Source: Boesenbergia rotunda
Lineage: Eukaryota > Streptophyta > Magnoliopsida > Zingiberales > Zingiberaceae
Direction of reading: 5' to 3'
Assembly: GCA_024364735.1 (NCBI GenBank)
Contig: JAGFNQ010001127.1
Span: 249,453-313,452 of the forward strand
Length of the DNA stretch: 64,000 bases
The notes under the pieces: model-generated
The model's database searches: none
What the model was told of the DNA's origin: nothing
What the model saw: the letters and a program-made list of their open reading frames with translations, nothing else
Part shown: positions 20,135-30,995 of the stretch, piece by piece
Position numbering within the stretch: the first letter of the stretch is position 1
Layout of the letters: each line of letters starts with the position of its first letter
Position numbers and translations under genes: made by a program

Positions 20135-21476
20135 TGTTGGTGCAGTTTGCACTAACGGTCAAACTCGGGTTTTGATGTATGACAAAGTGGTTAAAATTAG
20201 GGTTGTTGGTTTTTAACCTCTTTACTAAGTGTGCAGGGTTGAAAGACTTAGGACCAGACACCAGGCTGAAGTCCAGGATGGTTGAGTCCTGGCGGAAAGT
20301 CCAGTTGGGTTCGTGGGACCTGACAACTGGCTGAAGACCAAGTTGGTTGAGACTTGGCAGGAAGACCAGGGTGGTTGAGCCTTGGCAGGAAGTCCTGGTG
20401 GGTCAAGAAGTCAAGTAGAGCTGCACGAGGTAAGTAAGGTAAGTCACTGGAGGAGCGAACCAGTGAGGACGCGTTCCATGTCGAGGGAACATTAGGCGTC
20501 GGTTCGACCTAGGGCTCCATGTTGGAGACCAAAGTCAGAACCAAGACAGCTAAGGCTGTATAAAATAATTATTGTTTTGTTGTGTTTTGGACTAACCCTT
20601 GATGCAGGACCAAAGGGACGTGTGTCTGCAACTCAGAGAGCCTCAAAGGAGTGAGGCAACAGCTGAGTAAGGCGCCCTAAGTGTCCAGGGCGCCCTCAAG
20701 GTGGACCAGAACCAAGCGAAGCAAAATAGGCTTCAGCTGCTTACTGGGCAAGGCGCCCTCAGCAGCGAAGGCGCCTTCAGCAGCCAAGGCGCCTTCAGCA
20801 TCCAAGGCGCCTCCAGCTCTCTCTGCGAAGCTTCAACTCAATCCAGCCGAGATGACCGGGTCAACCAAGGCGCCCTCAGCGACCAGGGCACCCCAGAGGT
20901 CAAACCTCATCCCTATTCCGGTGCGATAACTCTTGTCCGAGCGAAGCACAGATCGGGTGACACGTGGCAGGGCGCCCTCGACGACCAGGGCGCCCCTAGG
21001 TGCTATAAATAGCACCCCTTGACCCCTAGCTTCAACAACGCTTATTCCAACGCCTCAAAGTTCTTCTACGCTCGCGCCTTGCTCCGGAATTGCTTCACTT
21101 CGAGCCAACGACGTCCTGCTGCCCCGAAAGAGTCGACCTACTCCGGACGTCGGTAAAAAGAACTTAATTTTTTATTGCATTTAAATTACTTGAAAGTGTG
21201 GGGTTGTCACACTTTCAATTCTTTTGTACTCGCCTACTCTATCGGTGTTTACCGGTAGAGAGTTTTAGTGGATTGCCCAACGGAAAGGTCCGAGGGACCT
21301 GGGCCTTCGAGTAGGAGTCGCCGAAGGCTCCGAACGAAGTAAAACTCGTTCGTGTTTGTGTGTTTGGTTTTGTTTTATAATCGTTTCTTTAATTTCCGCT
21401 GTGCATGCTTTTTAAAGCGCTCAAATTTTTTAAACGCATGTGATTCACCCCCCCTCTCACGTGCATCGATCCTACA
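20135..21476 (+). mobile_element. Solo LTR F (SIRE-like) inside E
   Basis: Starts TGTTGGTGCAGTTTGC and ends CGATCCTACA, flanked by CCGTC at 20130-20134 and 21477-21481; 1342 bp. The U3 core (GAGGACGCG, GTTCC-ATGTCGA-GGGAAC) is shared with E and C. Its palindromes are GGCGCC-based (AAGGCGCCTTC, GGCGCCCTC) at 20660-21000. The TATA box lies in GGTGCTATAAATAGCACC at 20999-21016. A related but distinct subfamily from E. Confidence 0.95.
20999..21016 (+). promoter_or_regulatory. TATA box of LTR F within an 8-bp inverted repeat
   Basis: GGTGCTAT and ATAGCACC are perfect inverted arms around a central AA, so the TATA element itself is part of the palindrome. The same 18 bp (read on the other strand) occurs in LTR N at 50594-50611. 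Confidence 0.65.
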
Positions 21477-22006
21477 CCGTCAAGATCTGATCCCGTGTTT
21501 GAAGGGATCAGAGCTGACCGAGTGGAACTCGGATCGGCCGACACGTGGGGGGGCGCCCCCGACGTTCCGGGCGCCCCCAGGGGCTATAAATAGGCCCTCG
21601 ACCCCAAGGCTTCGGACAACAATTCTTTCAACGCTTCTACGCTCTTCTACTCCCGCGCTCTGCTCTGGAAATCTCCCAACTCGAGATACAAGCGCCGACG
21701 ACGTCCCTCCGCTCCGAAAATTCAATCTACACCGGACGTCGGTAACGAAGAGTTGTTTTTAAGTTTACTATACTGCTTTTGTAATATCTCTCTGTAAACG
21801 GTTTTGCGCAAATATAGAATTGCCCATAGTAAATGGTCAACGACCGTGGGCCTTGGAGTAGGAGCCGACTGCGACTCTGAACCAAGTAAAAAACTTGGTG
21901 TTTGTGTGTGTTTGATTTAAATTTCCACTGCGTAATTGCTCTAACTTTAATCCGAACGTTTTACAATATTCACCCCCTGTATCGTTTCTCTCGATCCAAC
22001 ATTAAT

Positions 22007-23568
22007 CTCCTAAAAGGAAACCACCTGAAATCCATTGACCATGGCTCCCATTTTGGCTTCTAGAGCTCTCCCTTAGGCTCCTGGCCCTAGTTAGTTCCCT
22101 AGGTAACTCATCTACAAATGCAAGACCACACCGGTGTTCCTCCGATACTTCTTGACCTTCCATTATCACTCTCTTAACCCTATAGACCTTTTTCTTGGTC
22201 AATTCTTTTTTTTCCTTTAAATGCCTTTTCTTTGCCATTTATGACCTTTTCTTTATCATAGTTATAGGGCATCCTTGAATATGACATTTTATCAACATTC
22301 ACCTTCCTAGGATGATATTTTAGACCTAGCCTACCATTTCTATGATTTTGGTTCTTTGGTATCACGTTCAATCTCTTTGACCCTTGAATTACTCTACCTA
22401 GGTTTCTTTCTAACTTATCAAGTTTTGCTCTTAAAACTTGATTTTCCTTTTCTAACTTTCTAACCTTAGGATCACTAGACCTAATTTGATCATTCCTAGG
22501 TCTACCCATTTTTCTAGACATATATTTCCTTTCCTTAGGATTTATGCCTTGGTCCTTAGTCCTGGAATTCCTAGATTTTTCATGAAACATAGAAGTTTTG
22601 GTGTTTTGGCATGCAAAAATGTTTCTATTCCTATCATGATATTTAAAACCAACATTACATCTAGGCAAGCAATCATTTACATTCCTAGCATTCATACAAA
22701 CATTTTGAGCATAAATAGAGTTAGGGATTATCTCCCTTACCTTTGTAGCTCCCCCTTGATATGTGCTCTTTTTTTCCTTCTTTCTCCCATCTCCTAAGGT
22801 GCTCCATCTTTTTCAACTCTCTTTTCCTTGGGCATTTTGTATGGTAATGCCCAGTTCCCCACATGTGAAGCATCGAATATGCTTCTTTTCTTTTCTTTCC
22901 CTACAATCCTCATTAGGTTTAACTTGAATGAACCCGGATTTAGGGATTACCTTCTTCTTACCTAGTGGACACTTGTCCTTGTAGTGCCCCTTTTGGTTGC
23001 ATCCAAAGCATAGAATATGTTCTTTTGATTTGGCTTTGGTAGATATTAGAACTTGTTCTTGTTTTTGTTCGGATGAGGGTCTTTTCTCCCCCTCAACCCT
23101 TGGTGGTGATACTTCTTCTTTTTCGGATGAGGTGGATGCTTCTTCACTCAATGAGATGATCAACTCTTCTTCCTCTTGATCTTCTTGGTTACTAGAAATT
23201 CTTTCTCCGACCTCTTCCACTTTTTGAATTGGCGTAGGGTTCTCATGATATTCTTTCACTTTATTCCATAATTCATATGCATTTTGATATTTACCTACAC
23301 AATTCAAAACATTGTTAGGCAAAAGATTAACTAGAGTTTCCATTACCTTTTCATTTGCCTTGAATTGATCTTGTTGCTCTTGATTCCAACATCTAGGCCT
23401 AAGCTTCTTCCCGTGCTTATCCCTTGGAATCTCGAATGGCTCTTCAAGCGCAATTCTTAGTTCCCACTCCATTCCAAACCAAGTTTCGATCCTCGCCCTC
23501 CAAAAGTCGAAATCTTGATGATCGTAGGGCGGTGGAGTGTAGATGTATTCCCCAAGTTTGTCTTCCAT
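22007..23568 (-). pseudogene. gag: Gag remnant of SIRE-like element G
   Basis: The likely start is MEDKLGEYIYTPPPYDHQDF at 23568; an upstream in-frame ATG at 23616 is also possible. The N-terminal gag domain is present (FWRARIETWFGMEWELR; YELWNKVKEYHEN). As in C, the central helices are missing and acidic Ser/Glu-rich sequence follows. The first zinc knuckle CFGCNQKGHYKDKC is complete. The second starts CFTCGELG and then loses its His through a one-base shift in a G run near 22850, so the remainder lies in another frame. That downstream frame (22695 to about 22180) holds a basic region and a coiled coil (RKLEKENQVLRAKLDKLERN). The sequence is cut at 22006 by E. The frameshift makes it a pseudogene. 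Confidence 0.82.
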
Positions 23569-23629
23569 TTTCTTTCTTCCTCTAGCGTGTGCTCCCTCGG
23601 CGGTTAATCCGATCAAGAGTAGTCCTTCA

Positions 23630-23640
23630 CTCTGATACCA
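23630..23640 (-). other. Primer-binding site of G (initiator tRNA-Met)
   Basis: The minus strand reads TGGTATCAGAG two bases after the LTR end, matching the first 11 bases of the copia initiator-tRNA primer site. Confidence 0.85.
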
Positions 23641-23642
23641 AT

Positions 23643-24610
23643 TGATAGATTGCAGACGTTGCTAGAGGGGAGTGAATAACACTTTTTTGTCGTTTTCTCT
23701 ACAAGATTATTAGCGCAGCGGAAATACAAATAAAAATAAACTAATCAAGAGAGAACAATGCTAACAAACCGATTTACTTGGTATCCACCCCAGACGGGTG
23801 ACTAATCCAAGAATCCGTCGGTGGATCAATCCCTGGATAACCTCCGGCTAATTTTGTCGCTCCTTGTGGGTGGAGAAACCTCGCCACAACACTTCGGACG
23901 CTATCTGAGCACAAGAGACTACTAACTCACTTTACCCAAGCGAGTTTCGTCAAGAGATAGTAGTCTGAAATGAGCCCCTTTAAATAGGGCTCGAATCTGA
24001 AACAGGCGCTACCAGTCGATTGCCCCTGGGGCAGCTGACTGGTCCTAGTCAGATTCGACCGTTGTCGCACAACGTTCGAATCTACCAGCCTGTTCCAGCC
24101 GACACCAGTCGACTGCCCCCAGGGCAGTCGACTGGTCCGATTCCTAAGCCTAGGGTTACACTCCCGAGTACATTTCACTCCGCACTCAAACCCTCCTGGC
24201 TTAGCCCCTGAGTACAAACACTCATACTCAGACCCTCACAACCCGGTTGACTCTTCACCAGCAGCCTCGACTGTTGCCTTCACGCCTTCTTCATCTTCGG
24301 CCCTCGTCCCTTGGATGTGCACGCAAACTTCCAGTTTACCTCCATGCCACCCTTCATGTACGCCACGAAGTTCGCGTCCCTCGGCTCATCGTCCCTGCTA
24401 TCCAACGGTCCCTCATATGCACACGCAAGCCTCCAAGTTGCCTCCATGCCATCCTTCACCTGAAGACATCAACCAAGTCCATGTGTACCTGTACACCTGC
24501 ACACTCATGTACACATATGAGAACATAATAAACCCTAACTTAACCATATTGCCCATACACATCAAAACCCCATGATCCTCCAGATCATCTCAGGGTCGAT
24601 TGCCCCAACA
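23643..24610 (-). repeat. 5' LTR of G (968 bp)
   Basis: On the plus strand it runs from TGATAGATTGCAG to GATTGCCCCAACA. It contains an almost perfect 33-nt palindrome (24104-24136, arms ACCAGTCGACTGCCC) and a similar one at about 24009-24043, then a TATA-like TATTTAAA between GAGCCC and GGGCTC arms (23972-23992). It lies downstream of Q sequence, so G probably inserted into Q; the expected duplication partner of AGAGG (24611-24615) is not in the window. Confidence 0.82.
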
Positions 24611-25002
24611 AGAGGCGTATATCATCTTCAAACTTTTTGATCTCCCTCTGATCCCTCATCTCTTTCATTCTTTCATCGTCCCGATAGGGTCTAGAGGGGT
24701 CTTTAGTTTCACAGCCCGACCGGGCTATAGGTTTTTAGGAGGGTTCCCCTCCTCGCATAAAGGATGGAAAGAGAAGTTGTTCTTCGTTCGATTGTCGTCC
24801 TTGCCCTTTAATCCTCTGTACTGGATAGAGGATTTGCCGACTCCTCCTTCATTAGAGATGTTCCTTCAGAGCCCCGTGTGCCAGCATGCTAGAAAGGTGC
24901 TCTCCGGCATGAAATTCAGCGACCCGGGGCTAGTGCAGGATGAAGAACTTATGTATCGGGCAAGCCTCAGCCCTAAAATGACACGAATCAGCCCCACCCT
25001 TG

Positions 25003-25072
25003 GTATGTTCGTCTTTCTCTTCAATGTCCATTAGTTCTGGCTGATGTTCTTTTTTGTGTCTGACTATTGCAG
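25003..25072 (+). other. Probable intron 1 of Q (70 bp)
   Basis: Begins GTATGT and ends TGACTATTGCAG after a T-rich stretch. Removing it joins two coding segments in phase, whereas reading through meets a stop. This is typical of a short plant GT-AG intron. Confidence 0.6.
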
Positions 25073-26372
25073 AGGAAGTCATGTTCGCCAAGGTGATGGG
25101 TAGGCTCATCAGATGGGAGGAGGCCAATAAGGAGGCGTTGAATCCTCCCCCGGTCGCTCCAGATGTCCCTCCTGCTCCCGCCGAGTCCTCTGAGGGGACT
25201 GCTATCTCGTCACGTGGGTTCGCTTCACCCGAGAGGGTCGAGGTTACTATTACATCCCCGTAGGTTGTGAACCGAGGGCCTTCCGATCGATAGGTTGACC
25301 CTGCGGCGGGTCTTTCCTCTGGGGGTGGCTCTTCACCGAAGACTGTCCGTCCAAAAGGGCTTAGCGAGGGGACCTCCCCTCCTACTGTTCCTTCAACAGT
25401 CCGGTCTACTGGGCGACAGAAGAGGCGACTCCCAAAGGGCTCGGGTCATACATGGAAAAAACTGCGTTTTGCGCATTCCTCTCCTCTTCCCTCGGTGCCC
25501 ACGGAAGCGGCTCTACCTACTGAGGTAGTAGCCCCTGTACCTGCTCCGCTGGTCCTTGCTCCGGAGGCAGTCGTCCCGCTGCCTCCGTCCTGCTCCATTG
25601 ATCCGACTACGTCTTCCAAGGGTAAGGAGGTGTTGCGTACTCAATACCGGATGAGACTGGACTGATTAAGGAAGAAGTTGGATGTAGCATTGGAGGCCTT
25701 CATGTAGTCCTTCCCCCCGGTGCAGTTTAAGGAGGTTCCGACCGAGGGAGTCATGTCCGAGGGGACTTCTAGCTCTGAGGAAGATGACGTCAGCCCCTCC
25801 AGTCTGCCCCCTGAAGCCCCAACCATCGAGCGACTTCCTCCCCGTCCGAGCTCGCCGAGGCCTGAAGGCCGAGGGAGTACCTCTGGAGGGGCGGCCATAC
25901 GAGTTTCAGCGGGTCCACTAACCACTCTTCGGGAGACCCTCCTGAAGGTATAAACTACTGTTGCATTGGATATTCTCTTGCCCATTATCTGACCCCTTGG
26001 CGCAATGGCAGGCAGCTGAGGATTACGTGATAGTGGGTCGGGGTCTGTATTCCTGGCCCCGGGTTGAAGCCTTGCTCCGTAGGGCATTGAGGGCGGAGGC
26101 TACAGCTGACCATGAGCGCCGAGCAGGATTGATGCAGGCGGGGGTCAGCAGGGCTCTCCGGGCGAAGGTCGAGCACCTGATGAACCTCTTGCAAGACAAG
26201 GAGTAGGCTCTTCAAAATTCCCGGCACAGAGAACGCCTGGCGTTTGAGAAAGCTGTGAGTGTTACCAAGGACCTGCTCTAGGTGACGCAGGAGAGGGACC
26301 AGCTCCAGGCGAGAGAGAAGGAGGACCAGGCACAATGGCTCAGTTGGAAGGAATCTGATCTCCTGATGGCCG

Positions 26373-26377
26373 CCGAC
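26373..26377. repeat. Target-site duplication CCGAC, left copy (element B)
   Basis: CCGAC lies directly before TGATGCGACCC; the partner is at 37143-37147. Confidence 0.95.
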
Positions 26378-28131
26378 TGATGCGACCCAAAATAGCTGTC
26401 ATGAATGTGAGTCTCAAATTTAGATATTTATAAAGCTGAAAACCCTTTGGGTAACAAAGATAAAAATGTAGTAGAGGGGCCTCAGGTTGTATTTTTCCAA
26501 GGACTAGTTGTGAGTGATTAATTCAAGCTTGCAAGTTTATTTGTCGTTTGATGTTTGAGTTTTCTAGATAAAATGGGGGTTTTTGGAGATAAGGAAATGA
26601 AATAACAATTCGGAAACAGAATGAGCTTAACTAAACTTAAAATGAATTATGGAAGTGCGAAACTAAACTTAACCTAACTGACAATTGAACAAGTAAATTC
26701 AAACTCTTGAATTGAAATTAAAGAACTAATTGCACAGAATTAATTGCAAGAAATAAAGTGCAGAAAATTAATTGCGAGGAAATAAAAGCGAGATCAAAAC
26801 AATTCTTAAGTCATTGACTTGAAGTGAAGGTAACAAGCTAGAACAATTGAAGATAACAAGTGCTTGGAACAAGAAATTATCCTAAATTCAACATCAAATT
26901 AATTTGTATCCAAAACTTTCCTTCGCCGTCACACGAAGGTTGAGCTATGAACGACCTAGCTCAAAAACCACTGTAGGAGAATTCCCAAGTCAGTTCGCAA
27001 TTGTTTGGCGCATGTTGTTCTTCCTGATCGGTCTCTGGACCGATCAGGTCTTCCCCTGATCGGACTGGGATCCGATCAGGTGATCTCTGATCGATCGGAG
27101 TGAACGATCAATAGCTGAAGTCACTTCGCGATTTCCTCCATCTCGATCGGCTGGATGACGATCGATTCGAAGAGACAATCAGAAGCTTTCGAGAACCCCT
27201 CTACAACTTCGACAGCATCTCTGAACGACTGAAATCCGGCAATCGGCAATGGATCGACTGATGAAAACAGAGCTTCGGCAACACCCTCACCTATGCTTCC
27301 AAAAATGCCATCAATTAGCGAAACCAATTGGAAATCTTACCTCCGCGATCTGAAATCTTGAAGACAACTAGGTTGATGTGGCCGCACGCGATCTAAGGAA
27401 AAGAAACTGTAAGGAAATCGATGAAGAACTCAAGAACAACGAAGAACTCTACTCTACTGGCGATGAAGACACGACTGCTACGCGATGTGACGACCACCGA
27501 GAAGAAAGAGGGAATTCCCTTTTAATTAAAACCATTTGAATTTGAACGGTCGAGATCTTCTTTGCTCCATCCGACGGTCAGATCAAGTCCGATCTGACCC
27601 AAACTCCCCAGATCTTGATCAATGGTCCTGATCTACCTTTCCTTAGCTCGGATCAACCAGATCTGTGGCGGATGGCTCAGATCATCCCTTCTCTTGCTTG
27701 GATGGTTTAGATTCTTTTGAGCTTGATCCAACGGTCAGATGACTTCTGATTTGGATGAAATTTTCAGATCTTGATCAGTGGTCATGATTGACTCTATCTT
27801 GAACTCGGATTGATCAGAAGTTGACCGATGGTTCAGATCTAGCCGTTTCTTGATCGGACGACTCATACTAATCCAAGCTTGATCACTTTGATCCGGATCC
27901 AATTTTGACTCAAGTCTGGTCCAACCTGGTCTAGGTCCATGGTCATTTGAAGCCTACAAAATTAGATACACATTTTAGTGCCAAAATATCTCAAATATAC
28001 AAAGATTTGATTTAAAAGCCCAAAATAGAGGAAATACATGAAACCTAATATAAATGCAAACTTAAGCATATAAAATGTGGATCAAACATGGATTTTAGAG
28101 CCTAAAATAAACAACAAAATGGTAGTTATCA
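26378..28131 (-). repeat. 3' LTR of B
   Basis: Reads TGATGCGACCC to GTAGTTATCA on the plus strand. It includes the inverted repeat CTGATCGGTC-N4-GACCGATCAG at 27024-27047 followed by further GATCGG-type motifs to 27110. A 68-codon frame at 27121-27327 has no recognisable product; its longer counterpart in the other LTR (36132-36398) is likewise unconvincing. Confidence 0.92.
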
Positions 28132-28736
28132 ACTCCCCCACACTTACTCTTGGGTGTCTCGCACAAGCTAACTAGTAAACTAAGATGTATCCCCCTAGAT
28201 TAGTCTCAATCATAGCTAGAAGCAATTGAATGGAAATTACCTAAGGTTGTCAATTCTAAAAAATCAAAGCTCAATGGACTAGTATCTTGTCCTTAAATCA
28301 ACAACTTAGCATACTTCATCTATCATGACTCATTGAGATGAATTAACTCAAAAACCCTTGCAAGGGAAGTTTCAAAGTGGCTCTCTTCCTAAGTTTTACA
28401 TTTTTGATGAAAAGTGGAGCTCTCTCCAACACAACCATGGTTCTTGCACTACCATAGGCTTGCTCATTATCTACTCTCCACCATTATTCATAAATTCGGA
28501 TCCACATCTACAAAAGCTTATTCAAACACATTAAAGAAGATATATGAAATGATAGAAATGAAATAGGAAATTGATGAACTTTGATACTTATGACTTATGA
28601 TACAGAAAGTAAAGAGATGTGATATGACAAGGAAATATGGAAAAGAAATATAGCATGGTAAGAAAATATGGAAAACGTATAGAAAATATGGCATGATAAA
28701 GAAAATATGAAAAAAGTAAAGAAAGTGGAAGACTTG
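28132..28736 (-). other. Polypurine tract and 3' non-coding region of B, left of A3
   Basis: The minus strand reads GTGTGGGGGAGT at 28143 to 28132, directly before the 3' LTR start TGATAACTACC. The rest is AT-rich with a run of GAAAATATG-GAAA repeats (28640-28730). No gene. Bases 28732-28736 (ACTTG) are the left duplication of A3. Confidence 0.8.
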
Positions 28737-30990
28737 TGTTGGGACCGGGTGCATGTTGACAAGGATACGGGTTCGTAAAATTTTATAAATTTTTACGTGC
28801 AGCGGTAGAATTAGCATAAAATAATTTCTCAAATTATTTTAACCACGTATCTAGCATGCAACCTTATGATTTGTGGACATGATCATAAATTAAAACTTTG
28901 CGGAAAAGTAAACTAATTTACTTTGTACCTCGCGTAACTCGAAGAAAGGGACGAGATCCAACCATAGCGTCCCTTGGAAGCTCCGCCTCTATTCGCGTCC
29001 ACGCCGAGTTCTCTTCGGGATGACTTCGCAAAGCCACGAGTTTTGTGTCGACGAGAACTACTAGATTTTCCAAAGACACAACTAGAATATCAAGAGAGAA
29101 GAAAGGAAACTAACCACCAAGTAACGGATTCAAAATTTCGGGAAAGGAAGGAAGGAGTCGCGATCCACATCTTCTTCTTCTTCGGCACGAACTTGGTGGA
29201 GGAAACTCACGGGCACCCTAGGTGCTTGCGCCGGCCCTAGGGGAGGAGAGAGAGCCGACCCTAGAGAGAGAAAGGGCGCCGGCCCTAGAGAGAGAGAGTT
29301 AGAGAGAGAGAGGGAGAGAGTTAATCTCTTGATTAATCTATTAGGAATTCAAGGCTTGCCTTTGGTTCCTTTATATAGTAGTTTCTCCCTTGCCAAGTCT
29401 CTCTTTTAACGGAATTTTTCATAAGAAATTTATCCTATAAATTTTCTTATGAATTATTCTGTTTAAGCCAAGTTTTATTATAACTAACTTTATAATAAAA
29501 CAAATACATCTCTCCTTTTATTATGAAATAAATTTTACAAGAAATTTATAAATTTTCTTATTATGGAAAAATCAATTCATAATTGATTTTATAAAATTAA
29601 AATAAACCATTCCATGGATCATTTTAATTTCCATAAAAAAGAATAAATTTCTTTATATAAATTTCTTTATACAAATTTATTTATCCATAATTTATAAAAC
29701 AAATCGCGCTAGATTTATTTTATTAATTAAACCAATTAAATTGGTTTCTCCCCAATGATGTGGTCGGCCAAACTAAAGGGGGTTGGCACCCTCTTTGGCC
29801 GGCCAAACCAAGCCGAACCGATCGCGAATTAAACTCATTTAATTCGCCCAATAAGCCTTCAAAAGACTTAGCCATTTTTAGCTTCCGTTGCGCCTCTGAT
29901 TAACTCAGATTCGACTTATTTCTCTTGATCGGAAAATCTAATTTTCAACTCGTTTTAAATCCCTCGGATTACTCGTAGTGCGTGTGACTAAATAGGCTTT
30001 CGATTTATGTTGGCCGTCTATAATCAACTAATTATAGAACGATCATGAGTGGCACCTAGTAGTACATCATGCCCCCCAATTAATCGAAAGATCAACGGTT
30101 GACCTCAGAAGTAATTCTGAAACCCTTCAGCAGCTCTAATGAATCGTGCCCCATTCCCTTCACCATCTTATACCCACTTGGTTCAGGACATGGTCTGTGT
30201 GTGTCAGTCCCCACTAGGCTGACTACGTCACACCTAGCCCAAGTAGTGTCTTTCTCGTCCTTTGGATTTCTAATTACTCTCATGTATTTTAGAGACTCTC
30301 ACTCTAAATATGATATACTCTGGCCAGAGGTTTCTGAGTAACAATCCGACGATAGGCCTGGGTATACATCTCCTCGCAAGGAGTGGTGAATCCTTTGTAG
30401 GCTGTTCAAACATCTTCGGGCACTTTGGCTTATACCCAACCATCCTGGGTCCACACCTCCTTGGAGATGCTTGCTTAAGATGTTAAAGTATAAGTCTCCA
30501 TGACCAAGATGACTTGAACACCGCAAGTCAAAGGAACATCGCACTTAAGCTGCAGTAAGAACTTCATTGACATATCATTATAGATAACCATATGAAGTCT
30601 TACAGCTAGTCACTCCAATGAACTAGTTCCCTTAACTAGCATCCATGTTTATCTCCGGACATCCCAATGTCACCAGCCAGTGAGAATCAGCTGATTAGAG
30701 AATAACCCATGCTAGTCTCAACAGAATTGATAGTGTCCGTTTTTATCAATTCATCGACTAGGGATATTTTCAATACTTCACAATTGCACATGTAGAGATA
30801 ATCACTAGTTCTGATCTCATCACAAATTCTCTTATGCTGTGAATTGTATTGCGGACATTCAGTAGATGAGTTTAAGATCCCAATCAAATATACAAACATG
30901 TATACTCAAATAGTGAATTTTCATTTATTAAAATAAATGTTTACAATCATAAGGCGATTGCCTTAGGACACTTCTCTCATATCACTAACA
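28737..30990 (-). mobile_element. Solo LTR A3 of the A family (2254 bp)
   Basis: Starts TGTTGGGACCGGG and ends ATCACTAACA on the plus strand, with exact ACTTG duplications at 28732-28736 and 30991-30995. It gives the full LTR length for the family and so shows how much is missing from A1. A TATA box (TATATAAAGG on the minus strand, about 29368-29377) lies mid-LTR. Small open frames within it (28974-29240, 30092-30544) have no recognisable product. Confidence 0.96.
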
Positions 30991-30995
30991 ACTTG

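Larger units (their letters stand above)
19194..22001 (+). mobile_element. Solo LTR E (SIRE-like), itself interrupted by F
   Basis: Starts TGTTGGTGCAGG and ends CGATCCAACA, flanked by TTAAT at 19189-19193 and 22002-22006. Without F and one copy of F's duplication it is 1461 bp. It carries the hairpin array (19311-19620), the GTTCCCC-GTCGA-GGGAAC stem (about 19690), GGGCGCCC palindromes (19895-20130 and 21548-21580), and a TATA box CTATAAATAGG at 21584-21594 between GGGC and GCCC arms. No internal region is left, so it arose by recombination between two LTRs. Confidence 0.95.
18615..24610 (-). mobile_element. SIRE-like copia element G (interrupted by E; 3' side disrupted by D)
   Basis: On the minus strand: 5' LTR (24610 to 23643), primer site, gag (23568 to about 22007), target of solo LTR E, then 3' non-coding sequence with AGTCGACTGG motifs (19193 to 18615). 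The sequence is related to element K on the right of the window (similar LTR layout, similar AGTCGACTG-rich 3' region). No pol is visible between the gag remnant and the 3' sequence, so G may also be non-autonomous, though the part beyond D is not seen. Confidence 0.75.
24611..26377 (+). pseudogene. Gypsy-type coding remnant Q, N-terminal part, with two probable introns
   Basis: The first segment (to about 25002) encodes a region like the plant 'putative gypsy type transposon' domain (GRPGYRFLGGFPSSHKGWKEKLFFV-type sequence followed by LPTPPSLEMFLQ). A GT-AG gap at 25003-25072 (GTATGTTCG...CTATTGCAG) joins it in frame to EEVMFAKVMGRLIRW. A Pro/Ser-rich linker follows, with in-frame stops near 25663 and 25707. 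A second GT-AG gap at about 25948-26011 leads to AAEDYVIVGRGLYSWPRVEALL and a charged coiled-coil region. TAG codons at about 26204 and 26279 interrupt this. The protein continues at 37148 beyond B. Function is not known; such ORFs occur in plant Ty3/gypsy elements lacking a normal gag-pol. Confidence 0.65.

Noticed and set aside
24611..26377. Host single-copy gene
   Set aside because: The first segment resembles the plant gypsy-type transposon domain, the frame has several stops, and the C-terminal part matches the coiled-coil tail of such elements.
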